From: an uncultured Oscillibacter sp.
Lineage (GTDB): Bacteria; Bacillota; Clostridia; Oscillospirales; Oscillospiraceae
Direction of reading: 5' to 3'
Assembly: GCA_902490355.1 (NCBI GenBank)
Contig: CABUDN010000082.1
Location: forward strand, 1 to 11,003
DNA length: 11,003 nt
Shown here: one piece after another, positions 1-7,534 of the stretch
Layout of the letters: every line of letters begins with the position of its first letter
How positions within the stretch are numbered: position 1 is the stretch's first letter
The notes under the pieces: model-generated
Databases searched by the model: none
What the model was told of the DNA's origin: nothing
What the model saw: only the letters and a program-made list of their open reading frames with translations
Program-made: the position numbers and the translations under genes

Positions 1-16
1 CGGAACGCCCTTTAGG

Positions 17-56
17 AAAAAAGCCATCCGCAGGCGGAATTCGCTTGCGGATGGCT
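17..56 (-). terminator. Intrinsic terminator closing the transporter operon
   Basis: Two 15-base arms (22-36 and 42-56) pair around a 5-base loop with one A-C mismatch on the minus strand. The stem is followed on that strand by a run of T (complement of the A run at 17-22). It begins 13 bases beyond the permease stop codon at 70-72, the expected place for a factor-independent terminator of the minus-strand operon. The plus strand has only a weaker, displaced T run after the stem, so the main direction is minus. Confidence 0.9.
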
Positions 57-69
57 GTCCTTTTGTGCT

Positions 70-2724
70 TTATTCCTGCCGCAGGCGCTCCACCACGGAA
101 TAGCGCTGGGCGGCGCGGCAGCTCAAAACCGGAATGAGGATCCCCAGCGCCCCGAACAAGGGCAGCACCACAGCGATGGGCCAGACGGTAAAGCGATAGG
201 TGAAAAACCAGATCATCCCGTTGAGAGCGGGCCCCACAAACGGCGCCGTGACCACAATCAGTGCCAGGGCCAGGAGGGCCGCGCCCACGGTATAGAACAA
301 GCCCTCCAGTGCCAGCATGGTCCGCAGCTGCCGGGCCGTCATGCCAATGGACTGGAGCACCGCCAGCTCCCGGCGGCGGGCGGTAATGCCGGTGAGGATA
401 GCGTTGAAGAAGTTCAGCACGCCCACCAGACCCACGATGAAGCTCAGGGCTCCGCCCAGCAGGAGGAACATGCTTCGGGTGCTCTCAAATTCCCCGGCGT
501 AGGTTGCCTTGCTCTCGTAGTCAAACTGGGGATTCATGTTCTCCGTGTAGTCCTGGAGGAAGGCCTCCATGGCAGCGTTGGCCTCCTCCGTGGTATCGAA
601 GGCGTAGTACATGACGGAGTCAGTGCCCGTATCCCGGAGAAATGTCTCTGCCCCCATGACGAACTCGTCGGCGCCGTAATAGCGATAGCTCAGGGCGGAC
701 GGCACCGTCACCAGAGCAGCCACCGTGTACTCCACGTCCCGGTACTTCACCGCCCGGTCCGCATAACTGGCCCCTTCCGGTACATTCTCCCAGGGTCCGT
801 AGACCTCGCCGGTATCGGGGTTATAGTATTCCGTCTCCTCCACATAGCGGATGGTCACGGAATCCCCCAGCCGGGCCCAGTGGCTGCTCATATCCGCCTT
901 GCCGTAGTCATCGGTGCTGTATACCGCGGCAATATAATTTCCATCGGGATCATCCAGCTTGGTCAGGTCCCCTTCCAACACCGTCAGATAGCTCAGTGCG
1001 AAGGGCTCCATGCCGTAGAGCTGTACCCGATCCGCCAAAAGGCCGTCCTCAGTGCGATCTTTGAAGGCTACCATGCTGTCCAGCACCTCTTGAGGATACC
1101 AGCGTCCCCACATGGAGCGGTAGTATTCCTCGGTCACAAACTCCAGGGCCGGGCCGGTCTTTCCGTACACGCGGCCGCTCCCGGTGATGCCGCCCTGGGC
1201 ATCCACGGCGTCGATGACCTCCTGCGGCACCGCCATCTCATCATAAAACGCATCCCCACCGGTCTGAAACTGACCCGCGTCGGCCAGAATGAAGTCGCTG
1301 GCCGTGAAGTTGGATACATATTTGTCCATATCAAAGCCGCTTGTGAAGGTCACGGTCATGGTCAGCAGCACCACGGCCAGGGTCAGGGACAGCACCGTGA
1401 GGAAGGTCTTGCCCCGGCTGCGGCCCAGGTTGGCCCAGGCCATGGACAGCAGGGACACGCCTTTTCCGCTCCGTTTCCCCTTCTGCTTCAGTGCTTTGCC
1501 CTCAGTGTAGCGCACCGCCTCCACCGGGGAGACCTTGCCCGCCAGGCGGCCGGGGCGGCGGCAGGAGATGAGCACCGTCACCAGGGCAAAGATGGCCGCG
1601 CCCGCAAAGAGAAGCGGACTGACCGAAACCACCGTGGTCACCCCATTGAGCCGCGCGGTGATGACAGGCGTGAGCACACCGCCCAGCAGCCAGCCCAGCA
1701 GCAGCCCCGCGGGGATGCCGATGAGGGAGAGCAGCAGCGCCTGGGTACGGATGATCCGCCGGAGCTGCCGGGGCGTGGTGCCGATGGTTTTGAGCAGGCC
1801 GTAAAAGCGGATGTCCCCCGCCACGGAGATCTGAAACACATTGTAGATGATGAGATACCCGGTAAGCAGAATGAGGGCCAGCACTCCCACAATGATGGCC
1901 GCCACGGCAGGATCCAGCTTATCCGAAAGCTGCGCCCCGGTGTAGCCCCAGTTGACACCGATGGAGATATAGGTTTCTCCCGGGGTTTCCGACTGATAGC
2001 CGTGGTTTGCCAGAATCTCCTTCATATCGGAGGCAATGGAGCGTGCGCCGTTCCGGAGCATCACATCCAGGTTCCACTCCCCTGTCATGCCGTCGCTCCC
2101 CGGCGGGGTGACACCCACCTCCTGCAGCACTGCATCCACCCGGCTCTCGGGAATCAGGATGTGGTTGGCCACAATGGCCTCGTCATACTCCCACCAGCCG
2201 CTTAAGGTAAACGTCTGGGTGGTCTCATGGCCGTCCACCGGAAAGGTGATGGTAAATTCCGCACCGATTTCCGGCTCTACGCCCAGCAGCTCCAGCACAT
2301 GAGTGTCGGTGGCAGCCTCGTTGGTGCCCTCCTGCGGGAGGCGCCCCTCCACCGGGTCACAGTACATCCAGTGGGCGTTATTGGCATCGGAGTAACCGAT
2401 CTCCACATGGGATTTGTTGAAGGGGACGTCCGCAGGCATGCCTAAAAATCGGCGCAGGCCCCAGGACTCGATGAGCGGATCGTCCTTCAATTCTGCAAAC
2501 TGCTCCTCCGTCAGATACTTGAAGGTGCCGTGGGACCAGCCCCCGGCCTGACGGAAATTGTTCTGCTGGATCCCCTCGTTGATGGAAAGAGCAATGGTAA
2601 AAAGGGACGTAAAGAGCATCGCCGTCAGGGCGATGGCCAGTACCGCCACAATGTTTCGGGTACGGCTGGCGAGAAGAGCGCGAAAGCTCAGGCGGCGGAT
2701 ACAGCCGCGGTTGGAAACCTTCAT
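70..2724 (-). CDS. ABC transporter permease with two FtsX-type halves
   Basis: An 884-residue membrane component of a MacB/LolC-like ABC exporter. It reads as two fused half-permeases of the same plan. TM helices lie at about 24-47, 272-297, 328-351 and 369-388, then at 440-462, 751-776, 805-829 and 848-868. Each half has one large extracytoplasmic loop (about 48-271 and 463-750). After the second helix of each half comes the conserved FtsX cytoplasmic segment that contacts the ATPase (YGLLKTIGTTPRQL at about 308-321 and LAVLQSIGMTARQL at about 787-800). The ATG is preceded by AAGGGGG at a suitable distance, and the gene lies 13 bases after its ATPase. The topology differs from BceB-type permeases, which have ten helices and one large loop. 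Export, extrusion or stress-sensing of a peptide, lipid or drug is the family expectation; the substrate cannot be read from the sequence. Confidence 0.92.
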   Translation of the reverse strand: MKVSNRGCIRRLSFRALLASRTRNIVAVLAIALTAMLFTSLFTIALSINEGIQQNNFRQAGGWSHGTFKYLTEEQFAELKDDPLIESWGLRRFLGMPADVPFNKSHVEIGYSDANNAHWMYCDPVEGRLPQEGTNEAATDTHVLELLGVEPEIGAEFTITFPVDGHETTQTFTLSGWWEYDEAIVANHILIPESRVDAVLQEVGVTPPGSDGMTGEWNLDVMLRNGARSIASDMKEILANHGYQSETPGETYISIGVNWGYTGAQLSDKLDPAVAAIIVGVLALILLTGYLIIYNVFQISVAGDIRFYGLLKTIGTTPRQLRRIIRTQALLLSLIGIPAGLLLGWLLGGVLTPVITARLNGVTTVVSVSPLLFAGAAIFALVTVLISCRRPGRLAGKVSPVEAVRYTEGKALKQKGKRSGKGVSLLSMAWANLGRSRGKTFLTVLSLTLAVVLLTMTVTFTSGFDMDKYVSNFTASDFILADAGQFQTGGDAFYDEMAVPQEVIDAVDAQGGITGSGRVYGKTGPALEFVTEEYYRSMWGRWYPQEVLDSMVAFKDRTEDGLLADRVQLYGMEPFALSYLTVLEGDLTKLDDPDGNYIAAVYSTDDYGKADMSSHWARLGDSVTIRYVEETEYYNPDTGEVYGPWENVPEGASYADRAVKYRDVEYTVAALVTVPSALSYRYYGADEFVMGAETFLRDTGTDSVMYYAFDTTEEANAAMEAFLQDYTENMNPQFDYESKATYAGEFESTRSMFLLLGGALSFIVGLVGVLNFFNAILTGITARRRELAVLQSIGMTARQLRTMLALEGLFYTVGAALLALALIVVTAPFVGPALNGMIWFFTYRFTVWPIAVVLPLFGALGILIPVLSCRAAQRYSVVERLRQE

Positions 2725-2737
2725 GTGCTTTGCCCCC

Positions 2738-3406
<669 letters not shown>

Positions 3407-3414
3407 GCTGCTTA

Positions 3415-3419
3415 CCTCC
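3415..3419 (-). promoter_or_regulatory. Ribosome binding site deciding the ATPase start
   Basis: GGAGG on the minus strand, 8 bases before the ATG at 3404-3406. The alternative ATG at 3421 overlaps this motif and has no Shine-Dalgarno sequence of its own, which fixes the start at 3406. It lies only 6 bases beyond the hairpin at 3426-3459, so no separate promoter fits between hairpin and gene. Confidence 0.85.
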
Positions 3420-3425
3420 AAAGAA

Positions 3426-3459
3426 AAAGTCTGTACCGTCTTTTGACAATACAGACTTT
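3426..3459 (-). terminator. Candidate transcription attenuator before the ABC genes
   Basis: On the minus strand RNA, arms AAAGUCUGUA and UACAGACUUU pair perfectly (10 bp). The pairing continues inward through two G-U pairs and GUC/GAC to an AAAA loop, giving a 15-bp stem. It is followed directly by UUUUUCUUU (the last stem bases plus the following T-rich run). On the plus strand the same positions would give C-A mismatches, so the full hairpin forms only in minus-strand RNA. It lies 62 bases after the methyltransferase stop and 6 bases before the ATPase ribosome site. It could simply end the regulator-kinase-methyltransferase transcript, but the transporter genes then need readthrough, which argues for attenuation. 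An alternative is a DNA operator dyad. Confidence 0.7.
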
Positions 3460-3521
3460 AGCATGGAAATCTGTCCTGGTCCTTTCGAGAATGTGACAGT
3501 TTTGAAAGAAGTCCGGTTCCG

Positions 3522-4253
3522 TCAATGCACCGCTCTGGCCCGCACCAACAGCATCATGGGCCGGCGCAGCTCGTCCCGCATGCCGGGAATATCCAGCATT
3601 TCCGCCGAAGGCTCCGCCTCTTCCACCGCTTCCAGCACAAAGCCGCTGCGCAGCAGGCCCATCAGGATTTGGGTAAGCGTATGGTGCTGCTTGCGGACCT
3701 CGCAGCCCAGAAAGTGGGTAAGGCGCTCCCCGGGCATGAAATACTGATCGACGGGCCAATACAGCGGCGTGCCATCTTCCCCGTAGGCCCAATCCTGTCC
3801 CACGCCGGCGGTAAAAACCGGATGCTCGATGTTGAATAAAAAGATTCCATCTTTCTTCAGTGTCCGATGGACCTTTTCAAAAACGGAGTCCAGGTCCTCG
3901 ATATAGTGCAAAGCCAGATTGGAAACCACGCAGTCCCATACGGCCTCCGGATATTCATATTCCTCGATCCCGCACACCTCATAGAGAATGCCTTCCCCGC
4001 AGTTGCGCCGCCGGGCTTCCTCGATCATTTTCCGGCTTAAATCAATGCCCAGCACCTGCCGGGCGCCCTGCTCCACAGCGAACTTGCAGTGCCATCCATA
4101 GCCGCAGCCCAGATCCAGCATGGACTTTCCCTCCAGCGGCGGGAAAAGGGGCTTGAGCTGATGCCACTCTCCCGCCCCGGAAAGTCCTTCCCGGCTGCGG
4201 GACATCTGGGCGTATTGCTGAAAAAACGCTTCGTTTTCATATTCATTTCTCAC
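3522..4253 (-). CDS. Class I SAM-dependent methyltransferase
   Basis: A 243-residue methyltransferase of the UbiE/Methyltransf_11 type. Motif I, MLDLGCGYG, lies at residues 45-53. The acidic residue that binds the SAM ribose is D71 in VLGIDLS, and a post-motif segment VVSNLALHYIEDL fits motif IV. The C-terminal part forms the substrate cap and gives no recognisable acceptor. It starts with GTG at 4251-4253, 8 bases after AGGAGG (4262-4267). No better start lies downstream. The gene sits 27 bases after the kinase and is probably co-transcribed with it, an unusual position between a two-component system and an ABC exporter. It may modify a small molecule handled by the transporter or may be a passenger. 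The fold assignment is firm; the substrate is unknown. Confidence 0.9.
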   Translation of the reverse strand: MRNEYENEAFFQQYAQMSRSREGLSGAGEWHQLKPLFPPLEGKSMLDLGCGYGWHCKFAVEQGARQVLGIDLSRKMIEEARRRNCGEGILYEVCGIEEYEYPEAVWDCVVSNLALHYIEDLDSVFEKVHRTLKKDGIFLFNIEHPVFTAGVGQDWAYGEDGTPLYWPVDQYFMPGERLTHFLGCEVRKQHHTLTQILMGLLRSGFVLEAVEEAEPSAEMLDIPGMRDELRRPMMLLVRARAVH

Positions 4254-4261
4254 AGCGTATT

Positions 4262-4267
4262 CCTCCT
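4262..4267 (-). promoter_or_regulatory. Ribosome binding site for the GTG-started methyltransferase
   Basis: AGGAGG on the minus strand, 8 bases before the GTG at 4251-4253. It supports the GTG start; the first in-frame ATG codons downstream have no comparable site. Confidence 0.8.
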
Positions 4268-4280
4268 GTGTCCTTTGTTC

Positions 4281-5183
4281 TTACGACTCCCGGGGGATAT
4301 AGAGTGAAAATGTGCTTCCCATTCCTGGCATGCTGTCTACCTTCACATAGCCCCCCTGCTTTTCTGCAATCTGGCGGGTAAGGTAGAGGCCGATCCCCAC
4401 GCCTTCCGTCTGCCAGGCACCGCTGGCACGGTAAAACCGTCCGAATATTTTGGCCTGCTCCGCCTCAGCAATGCCCGGCCCGGTATCGCACACCCGGATG
4501 GCGGAGAACAGCTCATAGTTTTTGACCTCCACCGTCACACTCCCGCCGGACGGGGTGTACTTGAGGGCGTTGTCCAGCAGGTTGCATACCGCCTCCTCCG
4601 TCCATTTGGGATCGAAAACAGCGGCCCCCTCCGTCTGATCAAGGGTCAGGGCAACGCCCTTTTCCGCCGCCCTGGGGGCATACTGGGCCGCGGCACGCCC
4701 CACCACCGGGGAAATCTCGCCGGGCTGGGGGTGGAGGACCAGAATCCCCGTCTCCAGCCGGGAGGTCTTGACCAGCGCCTCGATGAGCGTCTGGAGCTTC
4801 TCCGCCTGAGCGGAGATAGCGGCGGCACAGTCCTTCCCCTGGGGGGTGAGCGGCTGCTCCGAGAGCAGCTGGGCGTAGAGCTTGAGATTTGCCACCGGGG
4901 TCTTGGTCTGGTGGGAGATGTCGGAGATCAGGGCACTGATCTGGTCCTTCTGCTCCCGCACATTCCGTTCGGACAGGGCGCTGGCCGCCAGATACCGCCC
5001 CAGGCGGCTCTCCAGGGAGGAAAGACGGCTCTCGTCAAAGGTCTCTTCGGAAAAGGTGCCGTTTATGGCAGCAGTGAGCATGTCATCCAGGCGTTTGATG
5101 GTACGCCTGGTTCTCCACCAGACAAACAGAACCACTGCCAGCAGCAAAAGAATCACAGTGCCCGCTGCAAGGTATCCCGTCAT
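4281..5183 (-). CDS. Two-component sensor histidine kinase lacking an external sensor domain
   Basis: A 300-residue kinase expected to phosphorylate the response regulator encoded just upstream. It has one N-terminal membrane helix (about 5-23), a short linker to about residue 80, a HisKA domain with the phosphoacceptor H91 in SDISHQTKTP, and a HATPase domain. The HATPase has the N-box (NLLDNALKYTP), G1 (CDTGPGI), F-box (IFGRFYR) and G2 (GVGIGLYLT). The H-box HQxKTP in place of HExRTP is common in Firmicutes kinases that work beside ABC transporters. With almost no extracytoplasmic sequence it cannot bind a ligand outside by itself and may sense through a partner, the permease being the obvious candidate. 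The start ATG at 5181-5183 overlaps the regulator stop (ATGA), implying translational coupling. A longer frame upstream is out-of-frame coding of the regulator. Confidence 0.93.
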   Translation of the reverse strand: MTGYLAAGTVILLLLAVVLFVWWRTRRTIKRLDDMLTAAINGTFSEETFDESRLSSLESRLGRYLAASALSERNVREQKDQISALISDISHQTKTPVANLKLYAQLLSEQPLTPQGKDCAAAISAQAEKLQTLIEALVKTSRLETGILVLHPQPGEISPVVGRAAAQYAPRAAEKGVALTLDQTEGAAVFDPKWTEEAVCNLLDNALKYTPSGGSVTVEVKNYELFSAIRVCDTGPGIAEAEQAKIFGRFYRASGAWQTEGVGIGLYLTRQIAEKQGGYVKVDSMPGMGSTFSLYIPRES

Positions 5184-5863
5184 GGCTTCACCGCCCAGAT
5201 GTAGCCGATGCCGTACACCGTTTTCAGATAGTCCGGCTTGGCCGGATCGGCCTCCAGCTTGCTCCGCAGCCGCTTGACGGTGACAGACAGGGCGTTTTCC
5301 TCCACAAATTCCGCGCCGTCCGTCCATACCCGGTCCACCAGTGTGGCCCGTGACACGGCATGCCCCCGATTCTCCACCAACACCCGCAGCAGCTTCTGCT
5401 CGGTTTTGGAGAGCTCTACTCCCCTGCCGTCCCGGCGAAAGTCCATCTGCTCAAAATCAAAGGCAAAGGGCCCCAACATCAGGGTCCGGGAGGCCTCCGG
5501 TCCACGTCGCCGGAGCTGGGCATTCACCCTGGCCCGGAGCACTGCCAGTGAGAAGGGCTTGGTGATATAGTCGTCCGCTCCGGCCTCCAACCCGGTGACC
5601 TCGTCCAGCTCCAAGTCATTGGCGGTGAGCAGAATCACCGGCGTGGCGTCATCCTCCGAGCGCACCTGACGCAGCAGGTCCAGACCGCTGCCGTCGGGGA
5701 GATTCACATCCAGAACCAGAAGGTCAAACCGATCTTCGGCCAGCACTTCCCGGCCCTCGGCCAGAGTGGGACGGCAGACGACGGACACCTCCGGTCCCGT
5801 CAGAGCCATCGCGATTCCCCTCCCCAGGGTCTCATCGTCCTCCAAAAGAAAAATACGTTTCAT
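5180..5863 (-). CDS. OmpR/PhoB-family response regulator
   Basis: A 227-residue DNA-binding response regulator, first gene of the five-gene run. The receiver domain (1 to about 115) has the acidic pocket D9/D10, phosphoacceptor D52 (LLVLDVNLPDGSG), T80 and K102 in ITKPF. The winged-helix output domain (about 130-225) has the typical end YLKTVYGIGYIWAV. The ATG at 5861-5863 is preceded by GAGGA at good spacing. An extended -10 promoter lies about 50 bases upstream. Its likely targets are its own operon, the ABC genes and perhaps the divergent acetyltransferase gene; this last point is inference from position. No key residue is missing. Confidence 0.96.
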   Translation of the reverse strand: MKRIFLLEDDETLGRGIAMALTGPEVSVVCRPTLAEGREVLAEDRFDLLVLDVNLPDGSGLDLLRQVRSEDDATPVILLTANDLELDEVTGLEAGADDYITKPFSLAVLRARVNAQLRRRGPEASRTLMLGPFAFDFEQMDFRRDGRGVELSKTEQKLLRVLVENRGHAVSRATLVDRVWTDGAEFVEENALSVTVKRLRSKLEADPAKPDYLKTVYGIGYIWAVKP

Positions 5864-5909
5864 ATTCGGTCCTCATCATTTTTTGCTTATAGCAGGCTTT
5901 TGGTGTTCC

Positions 5910-5918
5910 ATTATACCA
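5910..5918 (-). promoter_or_regulatory. Extended -10 promoter of the two-component/ABC operon
   Basis: Minus-strand TGGTATAAT: a perfect TATAAT hexamer (5910-5915) with the extended TG element directly upstream. No good -35 is found at 15-18 bases (best TTCCAA or TATTCC), as expected for extended -10 promoters or an activator-dependent one. Predicted transcription start is near 5903, giving a leader of about 40 bases. Confidence 0.65.
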
Positions 5919-5948
5919 TAAGTTCCGGCTTTGGAATATGGGAATCGG

Positions 5949-5977
5949 TTGCTCACCATGAAGTGCTGTGGTATGAT
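5949..5977 (+). promoter_or_regulatory. Promoter of the acetyltransferase gene
   Basis: TTGCTC (5949-5954), a 17-base spacer, then TATGAT (5972-5977) preceded by a TG extended element (TGG). The start of transcription should be near 5984, about 50 bases before the ATG at 6035. It lies back-to-back with the response-regulator promoter. Confidence 0.6.
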
Positions 5978-6024
5978 ATGGATTGCTTTCCGCGGCCAAC
6001 CGAACCGGATTTGACGAACAGAAT

Positions 6025-6028
6025 GGAG
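6025..6028 (+). promoter_or_regulatory. Ribosome binding site deciding the acetyltransferase start
   Basis: GGAG, 6 bases before the ATG at 6035-6037. It favours this start over the ATG at 6023 (which overlaps the motif) and over the much longer upstream reading frame, which would begin before the promoter. Confidence 0.7.
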
Positions 6029-6034
6029 AACAAC

Positions 6035-6652
6035 ATGAAAGAAGTAGATCCTAAGAGCACCTCCCGGGCGCTGGCCTTTGAACTCTGGATGAAGGCCCCC
6101 ATGCCCATGGTGACCCTGATGAAAACGCTGGATGTGACGGCGCTGGTGCGGCTAAGCCGGAAACGGGGCTATCAGTTCAACATGCTCCTTTGCTGGTGCA
6201 TCGGAAAGGCGGCGGTCCGGACAGAAGACTTCTATCTGCTTCCGGTGGGAGACAAGCTGATGCAGTACGACCGCTTGGCGGTCAATACGGTGGTAACCAC
6301 CCGGGACGGCGGCATTGCCACCTGCGATATTCCCGTTTCCTCTGATCTGGAACTGTTCAATCAAAATTATCGAAAGCTCACCGGGCAGGTCCGCGAGAGC
6401 GGGGAAAGCTTTGAGCTGGGCGAGGACTACATGGTGATCGGCACCTCTGCCCTGGCGGGGTATGAGATCGACGGCGCGGTGAACATCTACGCCGGATGTT
6501 ACAACAATCCCTTCCTCATTTGGGGCAAATATCGGAAAACGTGGCTGCACACCACCCTGCCGGTGTCCTTCCAGTTTCACCACACCCAGATGGACGGAAT
6601 CCCGGCCGCAGAATTTTTGGAGCGCCTCCAGCAGGAGATCCGTCAACTTTAA
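6035..6652 (+). CDS. CatA-like chloramphenicol acetyltransferase family protein
   Basis: A 205-residue protein of the type A chloramphenicol acetyltransferase fold, which moves an acetyl group from acetyl-CoA to a hydroxyl. The active-site motif is HHTQMDG, giving catalytic His at about 183 and the structural Asp at about 187. S138 in TSAL aligns with the transition-state Ser148 of CATIII, and the N-terminal SR..AFELW segment matches the family's opening R..FEFY. The length is close to the usual 213-219. The core motif differs from classical HHAVCDG, so acetylation of chloramphenicol itself is unproven; many chromosomal members are O-acetyltransferases of unknown substrate. It is transcribed away from the two-component operon and ends facing the next block, with a hairpin terminator downstream. 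Confidence 0.88.
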   Translation: MKEVDPKSTSRALAFELWMKAPMPMVTLMKTLDVTALVRLSRKRGYQFNMLLCWCIGKAAVRTEDFYLLPVGDKLMQYDRLAVNTVVTTRDGGIATCDIPVSSDLELFNQNYRKLTGQVRESGESFELGEDYMVIGTSALAGYEIDGAVNIYAGCYNNPFLIWGKYRKTWLHTTLPVSFQFHHTQMDGIPAAEFLERLQQEIRQL

Positions 6653-6785
6653 AATTCCCCCTTGACCCTGACGCTCCGGCAACTGATTCCCTATCCTCAG
6701 TATTGGGGGAACAGCCTTATACGGCGGAATGCGGGAGTACGGCCGATTATGATGAATCCCTGCTCAGTGAGCGATCCATAAAAGC
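6653..6785. other. Non-coding spacer downstream of the acetyltransferase
   Basis: I see no gene here. TTGACCCTGACGCTCC at 6662-6677 resembles the left half of the dyad promoters bound by MerR-family regulators, but the matching right half and a -10 at 19 bases are absent. GCTCAGTGAGC at about 6761-6771 is a minor hairpin. Confidence 0.4.
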
Positions 6786-6836
6786 AAACCTCCCATGCTG
6801 TGTGCTTTTCTTGACAAAACACAGTATGGGAGGTTT
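6786..6836. terminator. Bidirectional intrinsic terminator between convergent genes
   Basis: Arms 6786-6803 and 6819-6836 pair over 18 bp with a single G-U type position and a 15-base loop. T-rich sequence follows on both sides (GGTTTTATGTTT on plus, GGTTTGCTTTTATGG on minus). It serves the acetyltransferase from the left and the membrane-protein operon from the right. Its last base is shared with the stop codon of the minus-strand membrane protein (6836-6838). Confidence 0.85.
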
Positions 6837-7534
6837 TATGTTTGCTGTTGATCCGCCGGAATGGCAGTCTGTTTCAGACCCTTTCGCAGCATGCGTATGG
6901 TAATCGCCACAATCACGGCGTAGATCACCGCACTGGAGGCGGCGGACACCGGGAGCATGGCAGTTTCTTCCGCGGTTGTCCGCTTCACCATAATCAAGGT
7001 GTTTTGCAGCGTCAGGATTGCCACCAATGCGTCAATGAAATTGACCGTCCGCAGCTCCGCAACCAGAATGTTTCCGCCGGGTCTGCGCCGCTGCCGGCCA
7101 ATGTGGATGGAGGCCATGGTGATCTTCCAGGTGGTATAGGCCGCCATGGCAATGGCCGGAATCAGTCCCATGGATACAGGCTTGTCCAGCACCACCATCA
7201 TGGAAACCGGCAGAATTAGCGCCAGATCCAGCCCCAGCAGCAGTACTGAGCTGATGAGAAATGTCCGGCGGCGGCAGTGACTTTGTTCCGCCGCAAGCCG
7301 TGTCCGGATTCGCCTCTCGGTCAGAAGGACAATGCCCCGAATGACCATAAGCAGGAAGTAAAATATGCCGATGCTCCCATGCCATGCCGACCCATAACAA
7401 AGGCCCAGGAATCCATTGTAAAGAGCGAAGAGCGCCGTGCAGCCGAAGGAGAAAACGGCGCTCACCAGGGTCCGGCAGACGTAATCCTCCCGCCAGGTCC
7501 GGAGGAAGCACGCGGCCCTGCCGTCATTTCTCAT
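6836..7534 (-). CDS. Six-helix membrane protein of unknown function
   Basis: A 232-residue hydrophobic protein I do not recognise. Predicted membrane helices lie at about 22-42, 53-72, 91-114, 122-141, 165-183 and 198-216. Arg-rich loops follow helices 2 and 4 (ERRIRTR, GRQRRRPGG), consistent with those loops facing the cytoplasm. No catalytic or transporter signature is visible. The start ATG at 7532-7534 overlaps the end of the TetR gene by 11 bases, so the two are translationally coupled. A longer frame to 7579 would only add TetR coding sequence in another frame. As the distal gene of a TetR operon it could be an efflux or tolerance factor, but nothing in the sequence proves that. Confidence 0.82.
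   Translation of the reverse strand: MRNDGRAACFLRTWREDYVCRTLVSAVFSFGCTALFALYNGFLGLCYGSAWHGSIGIFYFLLMVIRGIVLLTERRIRTRLAAEQSHCRRRTFLISSVLLLGLDLALILPVSMMVVLDKPVSMGLIPAIAMAAYTTWKITMASIHIGRQRRRPGGNILVAELRTVNFIDALVAILTLQNTLIMVKRTTAEETAMLPVSAASSAVIYAVIVAITIRMLRKGLKQTAIPADQQQT

Noticed and set aside
880..2205. Long plus-strand open frame (441 codons) opposite the permease
   Set aside because: It is antisense to a complete FtsX permease. Its translation is His/Gly/Gln-rich with no domain, as expected for the complement of a GC-rich gene.
5184..5327. 48-codon N-terminal extension of the histidine kinase
   Set aside because: It lies inside the response regulator in another frame and lacks domain character. 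The ATGA overlap at 5180-5183 gives the natural start directly before the membrane helix.
5900..6034. 45-codon N-terminal extension of the acetyltransferase
   Set aside because: It would start before the promoter at 5949-5977, has no ribosome site and extends beyond the usual family N-terminus. GGAG at 6025-6028 supports the ATG at 6035.
6662..6690. MerR-type promoter dyad after the acetyltransferase
   Set aside because: Only the left half resembles such sites. The inverted right half and a -10 at about 19 bases are missing, and no gene follows in that direction.
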